Of a stretch of 64,000 bases of DNA, positions 52,370-59,769 are shown piece by piece. Numbering within the stretch: the first letter of the stretch is position 1; each line of letters starts with the position of its first letter. Position numbers and translations under genes: made by a program. Origin of the DNA: Paenibacillus sp. (GTDB lineage Bacteria; Bacillota; Bacilli; Paenibacillales; NBRC-103111); assembly GCA_031180825.1 (NCBI GenBank), contig JAPSLM010000011.1:33570-97569 (forward strand), read 5' to 3'. The notes beneath the pieces were generated by a model. It searched no databases and was not told the origin of the DNA. It was given only the letters and a program-made list of their open reading frames with translations.

Positions 52370-55300
52370 ATGTTCTGGACGGAAGAAAAGCTTGCTGCGC
52401 GCATCCGGGAGCTGGACCGGTTCCGCTACCGCGATGAGCGCGACGTTACCGCCATGCTCCGGCAGTTTGATCCGGAGGGAAGGATTGCGGCCTACCCGCC
52501 GGAGGAAGGCGAATGGGAGCCTGCCCATATCGGCGACCGTTGGACGGGGCGCGATCTGTACATGTGGCTGGCTTTCGATGCGGATATTCCGGCCGCTTGG
52601 GCGGGCAAAAAAATACTCGGCCGCTTCGATTTCGGCCGTACGGGCGGGGGCGGCAACAGCGGCTTCGAGTCGCTGCTGTTTTTGAACGGGCAGCCTTATC
52701 AGGGGGTGGATACGAATCACGGCGAAGTATTCCTCCCGCCCCATGCGGCAGGCACCACGGTGCGCTTCCGCTTCCGGCTGTGGTCCGGGTTGAACGGCTA
52801 CGAGCCTGCCGCTCCGATCGAGCATCGGCTCGGCCTTGCGAAGCTGTGCTGGCTGGACGAAGCGGCGGACGACTTGTTTTACACCGCCCGCGCGGCGCTT
52901 CAAACCGTCGAGCGGCTCGGCGAGCACCAGCCGGAGCGCCATGAGCTGCTGTCGGCGCTCGACCGGGCTTTCCTGCGCATCGACTGGTCGTCGCCCGGCT
53001 CGGAGCCGTTCTATGCCTCGCTCGAAGCTGCACGCGATCTTCTGCGGCAGCAGCTGGAGGGCATTCCGAAGCATCATCCGGTCACGGTCCGCTGCATCGG
53101 GCATACGCACATCGACGTCGCCTGGCTGTGGCGGCTGAAGCATACACGCGAGAAGGCGGCGCGGTCGTTCTCCACCGTGCTCCGCCTGATGGAGCTGTAC
53201 CCGGACTACGTCTTTTTGCAAACGCAGCCGCAGCTTTACGAGTACCTGCAAACGGATTATCCGGCGCTGTACGAGCAAATCCGCGAGCGGGTCGCCGAGG
53301 GCCGCTGGGAAGCGGGCGGCGCGATGTGGCTCGAAGCGGACTGCAACCTGACGTCGGGCGAGTCGCTGGTACGCCAGCTGCTGTACGGCACACGTTTTTT
53401 CCAGGACCAGTTCGGCGTAGAATGCCGCTATCTGTGGCTGCCCGATGTGTTCGGCTACAGCTGGGCGCTGCCGCAAATTTTGAAAAAGTCTGGCATCGAC
53501 ATGTTCATGACGACGAAAATCAGCTGGAACCAGTACAACCGCATGCCGCACGATACATTCCGTTGGCGGGGAATCGACGGCAGCGAGGTGCTGACCCATT
53601 TCATCACGACGCCCGATCCGGGCGGCAGCGAGGGAGCCTTCTATTACACCTATAACGGCAGCATTACCCCCGATTCCGTGCAGGGGATCTGGGAAGGCTA
53701 CCGCGATAAGGAGCTGAACCGGCATCTGCTGCTGTCTTACGGCTATGGGGACGGCGGAGGCGGCGTGAACCGCGAAATGCTGGAGATGCGCCGCAGGCTG
53801 GAGTCGATGCCCGGGCTGCCGCATGTCACGACGGGGCGGGTTGACGACTATTTTACCCAGCTGCAGGAGCGGGTGGCGGCCACCGACCGGTATGTCCATA
53901 CTTGGGACGGGGAGCTGTATCTGGAGCTGCACCGGGGAACCTACACGAGCCAGGCTTACAACAAGCGGGCGAACCGGAAGCTGGAACTGCTGTATCGGGA
54001 AACGGAGTGGCTGAACGTGCTCGCTGCGCTGCTCGGCGCAGGCTGGTCCAGCTACCCGCAAAGCCATCTGTACGAAGGCTGGAGAATCATTTTGCGCAAC
54101 CAGTTTCACGACATCATCCCCGGCTCGTCGATCGGCGAAGTGTACGAGGACTGCCGCGAGGAATACGCCGAAGCGTTCGGCATCGGCCGCGCGGCATGGT
54201 TTCGGGCGGCGGAAGGACTCATGCCCGCCGGAGCGGCTTCTGCCGGGCATCCTGAGGAGGACGCAAGCGGAATGCCGGCGGACGGTTTCGCAACGGCATT
54301 TTCGGATGGGCCGCCTACGGAATCCGGCAAGCAGGCAACCGATGACCCCGATGCGCGAAACGTACGCTATGTCACGCTGTTTAACGGGGCATCCTGGGAG
54401 CGGGCCGATACCGTCCGCCTGACTGCCCGTCCCGGTATGGAGCGGGGCTGCTGGCGGGATGCCCAGGGCCGCATGCTGACGTCCCAGCGCTCGGGCGCCG
54501 ACTGGCTCGTAAATACGAGCGGTCTGCCGTCCATGGGCTACGCTGTCGTACGGTTTGAAGCGGGAAGCGGCGGCAGCGAGGCCGGGCCGGAAGCCGGAAA
54601 CGCCCCTTTTCGGATCGGCACCCGCAGCCTTACCACGCCGTTCTATGACATTGAATGGAACGAACAAGGCCAGCTGACGCGCCTTTACGACAAGGCCGCA
54701 GAGCGCGAGGTGCTTGCGCAGGGGCAGGCGGGCAACGTGCTGCAGGTGTTCGAGGATAAGCCGAAGGGGCGGCACGAAGCTTGGGACATCGATATTTTTT
54801 ATCAGGAAAAAATGGAGACGGTCAGCGTTCTGACGCGGGCCGAGGTGACGGAAACCGGTCCCGTCCGGGCGGTCGTGCGCTTCGAATGGACGTACCGGCA
54901 ATCGGCCGTTGAGCAGAACATGATATTGTATGCGGCAAGCCGCCGGATCGACTTCGCCACGAATGCCGATTGGCATGAGCAGCGGAAGCTGCTCAAGGTC
55001 GCTTTTCCGGTTGACATCCGCGCCACCGAAGCGACCTACGACATTCAATTCGGGAACGTCAGGCGCCCGACGCATTGGAACACGAGCTGGGATTATGCGC
55101 GTTTCGAAACGGTCGGCCATCAATGGGCCGATCTGTCCGAGCGCAATTACGGCGTCAGCCTGCTGAACGATTGCAAATACGGCTACGACATCAAGGACAA
55201 CGTCATCCGCCTGTCGCTGATCAAATCGGCGATGGTGCCGGACCCGCGGGCCGATCAAGGAGAGCACCGGTTCACCTACGCCCTGCTGCCTCGCGAAGGA

Positions 55301-55663
55301 GACTGGCATCAAGGCCGAACCGTGCAGGAGGCATGGTCGCTGAACAATCCGGTGACCGCCGTCTACGGCAAGCCGGAGCGCAACGCTTTGACGCTGCTTT
55401 CCTTGTCCGAAGCTGCGTCCGGGCACGTCATGCTCGATGCGGTCAAACGCGCCGAAGACCGGGAGGCCGTCGTCGTACGGCTTCATGAGTTCGCCGGAAT
55501 CCGCGGCGAGGTGAAGCTTGAGAGCGATCTGCCGGTCGAGGCATGGCAGGAGCTGGACCTGATGGAGCGCCCGGCGGGCGAGAGGAAGGAAGGGAGCGGA
55601 GTCGCTTTTGCCATCAAACCATACGAGATCAAGACGCTGCTGCTGGAGATGAACGGCTGCTAA
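52370..55663 (+). CDS. Alpha-mannosidase, glycoside hydrolase family 38
   Basis: This 1097-residue cytoplasmic enzyme releases alpha-linked mannose. The N-terminal 240 residues are a beta-rich domain. The catalytic domain begins with the zinc motif GHTHIDVAWLWRLKHTREKA near residue 245; the nucleophile Asp is in WLPDVFGYSWALPQI near residue 357; further family motifs are GGAMWLEADCNLTSGESLVR and NQFHDIIPGSSIGEVYEDC. The C-terminal half is the beta-sandwich region of GH38. No signal peptide is seen. AAAGGA precedes ATG 52370. A LacI-type operator stands upstream and a terminator downstream, so it is a single-gene unit. It probably acts on imported mannosides; no transporter is adjacent. Confidence 0.95.
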   Translation: MFWTEEKLAARIRELDRFRYRDERDVTAMLRQFDPEGRIAAYPPEEGEWEPAHIGDRWTGRDLYMWLAFDADIPAAWAGKKILGRFDFGRTGGGGNSGFESLLFLNGQPYQGVDTNHGEVFLPPHAAGTTVRFRFRLWSGLNGYEPAAPIEHRLGLAKLCWLDEAADDLFYTARAALQTVERLGEHQPERHELLSALDRAFLRIDWSSPGSEPFYASLEAARDLLRQQLEGIPKHHPVTVRCIGHTHIDVAWLWRLKHTREKAARSFSTVLRLMELYPDYVFLQTQPQLYEYLQTDYPALYEQIRERVAEGRWEAGGAMWLEADCNLTSGESLVRQLLYGTRFFQDQFGVECRYLWLPDVFGYSWALPQILKKSGIDMFMTTKISWNQYNRMPHDTFRWRGIDGSEVLTHFITTPDPGGSEGAFYYTYNGSITPDSVQGIWEGYRDKELNRHLLLSYGYGDGGGGVNREMLEMRRRLESMPGLPHVTTGRVDDYFTQLQERVAATDRYVHTWDGELYLELHRGTYTSQAYNKRANRKLELLYRETEWLNVLAALLGAGWSSYPQSHLYEGWRIILRNQFHDIIPGSSIGEVYEDCREEYAEAFGIGRAAWFRAAEGLMPAGAASAGHPEEDASGMPADGFATAFSDGPPTESGKQATDDPDARNVRYVTLFNGASWERADTVRLTARPGMERGCWRDAQGRMLTSQRSGADWLVNTSGLPSMGYAVVRFEAGSGGSEAGPEAGNAPFRIGTRSLTTPFYDIEWNEQGQLTRLYDKAAEREVLAQGQAGNVLQVFEDKPKGRHEAWDIDIFYQEKMETVSVLTRAEVTETGPVRAVVRFEWTYRQSAVEQNMILYAASRRIDFATNADWHEQRKLLKVAFPVDIRATEATYDIQFGNVRRPTHWNTSWDYARFETVGHQWADLSERNYGVSLLNDCKYGYDIKDNVIRLSLIKSAMVPDPRADQGEHRFTYALLPREGDWHQGRTVQEAWSLNNPVTAVYGKPERNALTLLSLSEAASGHVMLDAVKRAEDREAVVVRLHEFAGIRGEVKLESDLPVEAWQELDLMERPAGERKEGSGVAFAIKPYEIKTLLLEMNGC

Positions 55664-55668
55664 AAACG

Positions 55669-55718
55669 AAAAAAGGATAGAAGCGGCGGAAATGGGTCTG
55701 CCGCTCTATCCTTTTTCC
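55669..55718 (+). terminator. Terminator after the alpha-mannosidase gene
   Basis: AAAAAAGGATAGA-GCGGC pairs with GCCGC-TCTATCCTTTTT. It is a strong hairpin that is A-rich on one side and T-rich on the other, so it can also end the leftward transcript from 55749. Confidence 0.88.
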
Positions 55719-55748
55719 CAATCGACATACCGGTGTCTGCGTAATCGG

Positions 55749-55883
55749 TCAAAAATAGCTGACGGACTTGATGCGGTTTACCGAAACGATCTTATCCGTA
55801 TATTCCTGTACGGTAATCGTTTCCAAAATTTCCCGATTATCCTTATCAAATCCGTGCAATATTTGCCGACTCCCGACCTTCAA
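55749..55883 (-). CDS. Small hypothetical protein
   Basis: This is a short minus-strand protein of about 44-46 residues (KVGSRQILHGFDKDNREILE; EYTDKIVSVNRIKSVSYF) with a balanced, globular composition. A strong GGAGGG lies upstream, though 14 bases from the TTG at 55883; the open frame continues further upstream. I do not recognise a family. The regular sequence and terminator downstream favour a real gene. Confidence 0.45.
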   Translation of the reverse strand: MKVGSRQILHGFDKDNREILETITVQEYTDKIVSVNRIKSVSYF

Positions 55884-56019
55884 CCGAATAAATTTCTCCC
55901 TCCTCCCGCTCCTCCTCCGCTTTGCGGAATCAATTGCGGTGATCAAACATCCACCCCATCGTAGCAACGGATTTGGAGCAGGACAAGCTCAGCTTCCCGG
56001 ATGTTCGGTCACAGCCGCA

Positions 56020-56481
56020 TTACTTGGCAGGCTGCGGGTCCAAGCAGCCCGGAAACATGCCGGTCGAGACGGCAATCCGGTTCCAGCCGTTAATCGTCAC
56101 GATGGCCGTGATCAGTGCGACATACTGGCTCTCGTCGAAATGCTCGCGCACCCGCTCATACAGGCTTTGCGGCACTCCGCCGTCTGCGATCCGTGTCACG
56201 GCTTCCGTCAGCTCAAGAGCCGCCCGTTCCGCTTCCGTGAAGAAAGGCGATTCCCGCCAAACGGCAATGAGATGAATGCGGTGGTCGTTGCCGCCGGCTT
56301 TCAGCAGCGCTTTCGTGTGCATATCGACGCAAAAAGAGCAGCCGTTGATTTGCGACGCCCGGATTTTGATCAGCTCGTAGAGCGTGCGGTCCAGCCCGGT
56401 GCTTGCGATCAATTTCTCCAAACCGAGCATCGTTTCGTACAGTTTCGGGTTTACTTCGTAATGGTTCAATCTTACCTTCAT
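56020..56481 (-). CDS. Carboxymuconolactone decarboxylase/AhpD-family protein
   Basis: This is a 153-residue AhpD-like protein. The helical fold has the redox motif GCSFCVDMHTKALLKAG (CxxC followed by a His three residues later), the active site of alkylhydroperoxidase AhpD-type proteins. It starts MKVRLNHYEVNPKLYETMLG with GGAGCGG upstream. These proteins often help remove peroxides, but the exact substrate is unknown. It stands alone. Confidence 0.9.
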   Translation of the reverse strand: MKVRLNHYEVNPKLYETMLGLEKLIASTGLDRTLYELIKIRASQINGCSFCVDMHTKALLKAGGNDHRIHLIAVWRESPFFTEAERAALELTEAVTRIADGGVPQSLYERVREHFDESQYVALITAIVTINGWNRIAVSTGMFPGCLDPQPAK

Positions 56482-56597
56482 AGAATTCCGCTCCTTTGGT
56501 TTTTATTTGCTTACACTCCTAAGACGATATGGCGTTATTTTTTGTGACTGGATCCATTTCCGCTTGCCGCTTTGCCCCAGATTGCTTGAAATATACC

Positions 56598-56725
56598 TTT
56601 TAACTCCATGCGCCAAATGCGTTGACGGAGAAAAGTAAGCAGCGCCTTCTTGAGAGGGGGAGACGCCGGAGATTGAGAGCGCTTCCGCAGGCTAGAGAGA
56701 ACCGTTCTTTCAAGTAGCGGGAAAG
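56598..56725 (+). repeat. Truncated second copy of the pheST T-box leader
   Basis: CCAAATGCGTTGACGGAGAA and the following AAAGTAAGCAGCGCC, GGGGAGACGCCG and GATTGAGAGCG match the start of the T-box at 58345-58430 with about ten differences. The later parts, including the T-box proper (GGGTGGTACC), the antiterminator and the terminator, are missing. It is either the remains of a duplicated leader or of an independent T-box. It and the intact T-box bracket the AT-rich insert at 56.7-58.1 kb. Confidence 0.75.
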
Positions 56726-56948
56726 GTGCCCTCCTAGGTTGGATGTCGCGTTTTTTGATATAACGTTTTGCTCATTTAGGCAGGAACAACTTCATCTTGA
56801 AAATTCAGGCAAGCCGTAATATGCAGTGGAATGGATTCCGGGATCTCGGCAGGATGCGGAAAGCAGCCAAGGCGTTGAAACACTTCAACATAACAAGGAA
56901 ACTAAAGCAGGACTTCAATTCTTTCGGTACGAGGAGGGAAAGAACGAA

Positions 56949-57071
56949 ATGACAAAACCGGTGGTGCTGATAGATTATCAATGGATTATGTTATATGAGG
57001 TATTCGGCAAGACCTACAATGATGGACACGATCAGGGGGGTGGATGCAAAAAAATTGTTGACCATGACTGA
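56949..57071 (+). CDS. 40-codon ORF of unknown function
   Basis: The ATG at 56949 has GAGGAGGG upstream. The peptide (TKPVVLIDYQWIMLYEVFGK, then YNDGHDQGGGCKKIVDHD) is not recognised. It may be a real small protein or the broken start of a gene formerly controlled by the truncated T-box. Confidence 0.3.
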   Translation: MTKPVVLIDYQWIMLYEVFGKTYNDGHDQGGGCKKIVDHD

Positions 57072-57184
57072 CCGTCCTTTTGTTATAAAGGAAAATTAAG
57101 CAAATTTGAAAGGAGGATTTTTGGGAAATTTGTCTAATACAATATATACCCACTACATGGTGGAAATAAATTGTATAGTATTAT

Positions 57185-57803
57185 ATGAAAATGTTGTCTG
57201 TTATTAAAAGTTGTCTGTGACTGCTTTGGCAGTTGCCGTAAGCGCGAGTTGGTCACCTTCTGCAAGTGCCGCGGCAACTGAGACAACTATCGCTCCAATT
57301 ACTCAATTTGAAAAAAATGACCTTTCCGTAATTCCATCGTTGCATGAGATGAGCCCGGAGCAAAGAAAATTGTTTGACGTCAAGATAACCCAGAACTGTT
57401 CAGGAAAGCATTAACGGACCTTTTTGATTCCAGGTCAGCAACTGGCGGAAACCTCCGGCTAGCACTTCAGACTCAAGGTGTTGAAGCTCAAGATATCAAG
57501 CCGAATTTGGCTATAGGCGTAAACTTTGCAGCCTCGGCCATTAATGTTGCGTTGGGTCTAATCGCAGGTGGTGGCCTAGGTGCTATTCAGGCTTATATTA
57601 TTAGTGTAGGAAAAAAAGAAGCCGCGAGAATCTTCACTGCAACAGTAACAAGTAAATTGATTGCATGGGGTGCTCCTAAATTGGCTGCTTTTGTAGGGAC
57701 GGCTGTAGCATTCGCGATGGACTATTTAGACATTGGTTTGAAAATTGCTGAATATCTTGATTCAATTGACTCCAATCCTAGGAATGGTTGGATTGATTTC
57801 TAA
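57185..57803 (+). pseudogene. Secreted hydrophobic protein, bacteriocin-like, two frameshifts
   Basis: Three frames must be joined. The start (ATGAAAATGTTGTCTG at 57185) gives MKMLSVIK. After a one-base loss in an A-run near 57208 it continues as LSVTALAVAVSASWSPSASA, a classical signal peptide. The mature part (TTIAPITQFEKNDLSVIPSL) runs to about 57390, where a second shift leads to PELFRKALTDLFDSR, then LAIGVNFAASAINVALGLIA, TVTSKLIAWGAPKLAAFVGT and the end IDSNPRNGWIDF. The joined protein would have about 205 residues, with amphipathic and hydrophobic helices near the C-terminus. With a small membrane protein gene just downstream it resembles a Sec-exported bacteriocin. I do not recognise the family. 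Confidence 0.5.
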
Positions 57804-57823
57804 GTGGATGGATCTGATGCCTC

Positions 57824-58000
57824 GTGAGAAACATTGCAAAATATACATTATTGGTGATTTGGACATTCTTGGTTTTATATTTGGGTCATTCGTTGGGCGT
57901 ACCCAAAAACATATATTATTACCTCATATCAATCTCTATTTGTATCGCCGGAATTCTGCTGATCTTCTATTTATTTGAAAGAAAAGATCGTAAGGGTTAA
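57824..58000 (+). CDS. Small two-helix membrane protein, possible immunity protein
   Basis: A 58-residue frame starts at GTG 57824, 20 bases after the secreted-protein stop. It reads MRNIAKYTLLVIWTFLVLYL, then GHSLGVPKNIYYYLISISIC, then IAGILLIFYLFERKDRKG: two clear membrane helices joined by a short loop, and a basic C-terminal tail (positive-inside). A strong terminator follows 8 bases after the stop, so it ends a transcription unit. The size and form are those of bacteriocin immunity proteins. The overlapping ORF in another frame (57745-57978) lacks such structure. Confidence 0.6.
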   Translation: MRNIAKYTLLVIWTFLVLYLGHSLGVPKNIYYYLISISICIAGILLIFYLFERKDRKG

Positions 58001-58007
58001 ATATAGG

Positions 58008-58055
58008 AAAAAGCCTTCAGCCCCATAGAACAAGCGGGGTTGAAGGCTTTTATTT
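58008..58055 (+). terminator. Terminator after the putative immunity gene
   Basis: AAAAGCCTTCAGCCCC pairs with GGGGTTGAAGGCTTTT and is followed by ATTTATT. It is a long, strong stem. Confidence 0.9.
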
Positions 58056-58290
58056 ATTAATTTGGACCATATTCGCATTTTACCTCAAAATCCGAACAGT
58101 CTGGGTAATTTACATCCCGCTCAAAGCAAACCTGATCAAGGATCTCTCCGATTAGGGTAGCCATCAATTATACGGGGCTCCTCGCGGTGTGATTTTCAAG
58201 ACGGAAAAATCGCCGCCATCGAGGACCGCTCCTAATTCCTTCCGCCGTCTTGCTCCCGCATGAACATGCTGTGAACTGCGCCGTTTGCGC

Positions 58291-58319
58291 TTGCATTCGG
58301 CCGCTCGTTTGCATATAAT
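58291..58319 (+). promoter_or_regulatory. Promoter of pheST
   Basis: TTGCAT (58291-58296) and a perfect TATAAT (58314-58319) are separated by 17 bp, about 25 bases before the T-box leader. Confidence 0.75.
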
Positions 58320-58339
58320 ACTTTTCATACACTGAATAC

Positions 58340-58665
58340 TGCCAAATGCATTGACGGAGAAAAGTAAGCAGTGCCTCTTGACAGGGAGGAGACGCCGCAG
58401 ATTGAGAGCGTGTCCGAAGAACCAGGCTGCCGAAGTTCGCTCCCGAGCAGTCCTTTGAAACCTTATGGCTTCGGTTAACCGGAGTCCGGGGCAAGTAGGA
58501 GGAACCGGTCCGAACGCAAGTTCCCGAACCGTTACGTTCAATGAAGGAAGAAGACAACGGGCGTCCTCCGTGCCGAACGGCGCAGGCGGCTGAACCGGTC
58601 TTCCGAACAAGGGTGGTACCACGGCTTTTTCGTCCCTTACCGGGATGGAAAAGCCTTTTTGTGCG
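58340..58665 (+). promoter_or_regulatory. T-box riboswitch (tRNA-Phe sensing) of pheST
   Basis: Stem I begins at 58345. The likely specifier codon is TTC (phenylalanine) at about 58436-58438, in GCCGAAGTTCGCTCCCGAG. The T-box proper GGGTGGTACCACGG is at about 58610, and the terminator GGCTTTTTCGTCCC...GGGATGGAAAAGCC followed by TTTTT ends near 58662. Uncharged tRNA-Phe should pair with the T-box and allow read-through into pheS and pheT. A truncated copy of the first part lies at 56598. Confidence 0.93.
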
Positions 58666-58711
58666 TTCGCGACACGGCGCAGGCGGAAATCATACAAGGA
58701 GGGAATGCAGC

Positions 58712-59746
58712 ATGAAAGAACGATTGCTTACACTGAAGGAAGAAGCGCTGCGCGAGCTGGCCCAAGTCGAAAACCAGCAGCAGCTTGCCGACCTTCGGAT
58801 CAAGTATTTGGGCAAAAAAGGCCCGCTGACGGAAATTTTGCGCGGGATGGGAGCTTTGAGCGCGGAGGAGCGCCCGGTCATCGGTCAGGTGGCTAACGAG
58901 GTTCGCGGCGCGATTGAAGAAGTCATCGAGGCGAAGCAGGCGGAGTACAACGAGGCGGAGACGAATGCGCGGCTTGCGGCGGAGCGGATCGACGTGACTC
59001 TGCCGGGACGTCCGGCGGCGCGCGGGGCGGTGCATCCGATCAGCAAAGTGATTGAGGCAATCGAAGACATTTTCATCGGGATGGGCTATACGGTAGCCGA
59101 AGGCCCCGAGGTGGAGCAGGATTACTACAACTTCGAAGCGCTCAACCTGCCGAAAAACCACCCGGCCCGCGACATGCAGGATTCGTTCTATATTACGGAC
59201 GAAATCTTGATGCGCACGCATACGTCTCCGGTGCAGGTCCGCACCATGGAGAAAATGAAAGGCCATGTGCCGGTCAAAATCATCTGTCCGGGACGCGTGT
59301 ATCGGCGCGACGACGACGATGCGACGCATTCCCACATGTTCACGCAGATTGAAGGTCTGGTGATCGATAAGGGCATCCGCATGAGCGATCTCAAGGGGAC
59401 GCTGCTGCAGTTCGTGCAGGAGCTGTTCGGGAAGCAGACGCAAATCCGGATGCGCCCGAGCTTCTTCCCGTTCACGGAGCCGAGCGCCGAGGTCGATGTC
59501 ACCTGCGCGATGTGCGGCGGCGAAGGCTGCCGGGTATGCAAGCATACGGGATGGCTCGAAATTCTCGGCTCCGGCATGGTGCATCCGCACGTGCTGGAGA
59601 TGGCGGGCTACGATCCGGAAGTATACAGCGGCTTTGCGTTCGGCCTCGGCGTCGAGCGGGTCGCTATGCTGAAGTACGACATTGAAGATATTCGCCATTT
59701 CTATACGAACGATCTGCGCTTCTTGAAGCAGTTCGTGCATTTGTAA
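58712..59746 (+). CDS. pheS: Phenylalanine-tRNA ligase alpha subunit
   Basis: This is a 344-residue catalytic subunit that charges tRNA-Phe with phenylalanine. An N-terminal coiled coil (residues 1-85) binds tRNA. Class II motifs are present: motif 2 [20 protein letters not shown] followed by QIEG, and motif 3 [18 protein letters not shown]. Cysteines [12 protein letters not shown] are as in many Gram-positive PheS. ATG 58712 has AAGGAGG upstream. A 23-base gap separates it from pheT, and the T-box controls both. Confidence 0.98.
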   Translation: MKERLLTLKEEALRELAQVENQQQLADLRIKYLGKKGPLTEILRGMGALSAEERPVIGQVANEVRGAIEEVIEAKQAEYNEAETNARLAAERIDVTLPGRPAARGAVHPISKVIEAIEDIFIGMGYTVAEGPEVEQDYYNFEALNLPKNHPARDMQDSFYITDEILMRTHTSPVQVRTMEKMKGHVPVKIICPGRVYRRDDDDATHSHMFTQIEGLVIDKGIRMSDLKGTLLQFVQELFGKQTQIRMRPSFFPFTEPSAEVDVTCAMCGGEGCRVCKHTGWLEILGSGMVHPHVLEMAGYDPEVYSGFAFGLGVERVAMLKYDIEDIRHFYTNDLRFLKQFVHL

Positions 59747-59769
59747 GCGAGAGGAGCGTGGGCTAAGTC

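Noticed and set aside
52340..55486. 1048-codon minus-strand ORF opposite the alpha-mannosidase gene
   Set aside because: It is a long shadow in GC-rich DNA without stops; the plus strand carries all GH38 motifs and a proper start.
57745..57978. 77-codon ORF overlapping the putative immunity gene
   Set aside because: It begins inside the secreted-protein gene and lacks membrane or domain structure; the alternative frame at 57824-58000 gives two clean helices and stops just before a terminator.
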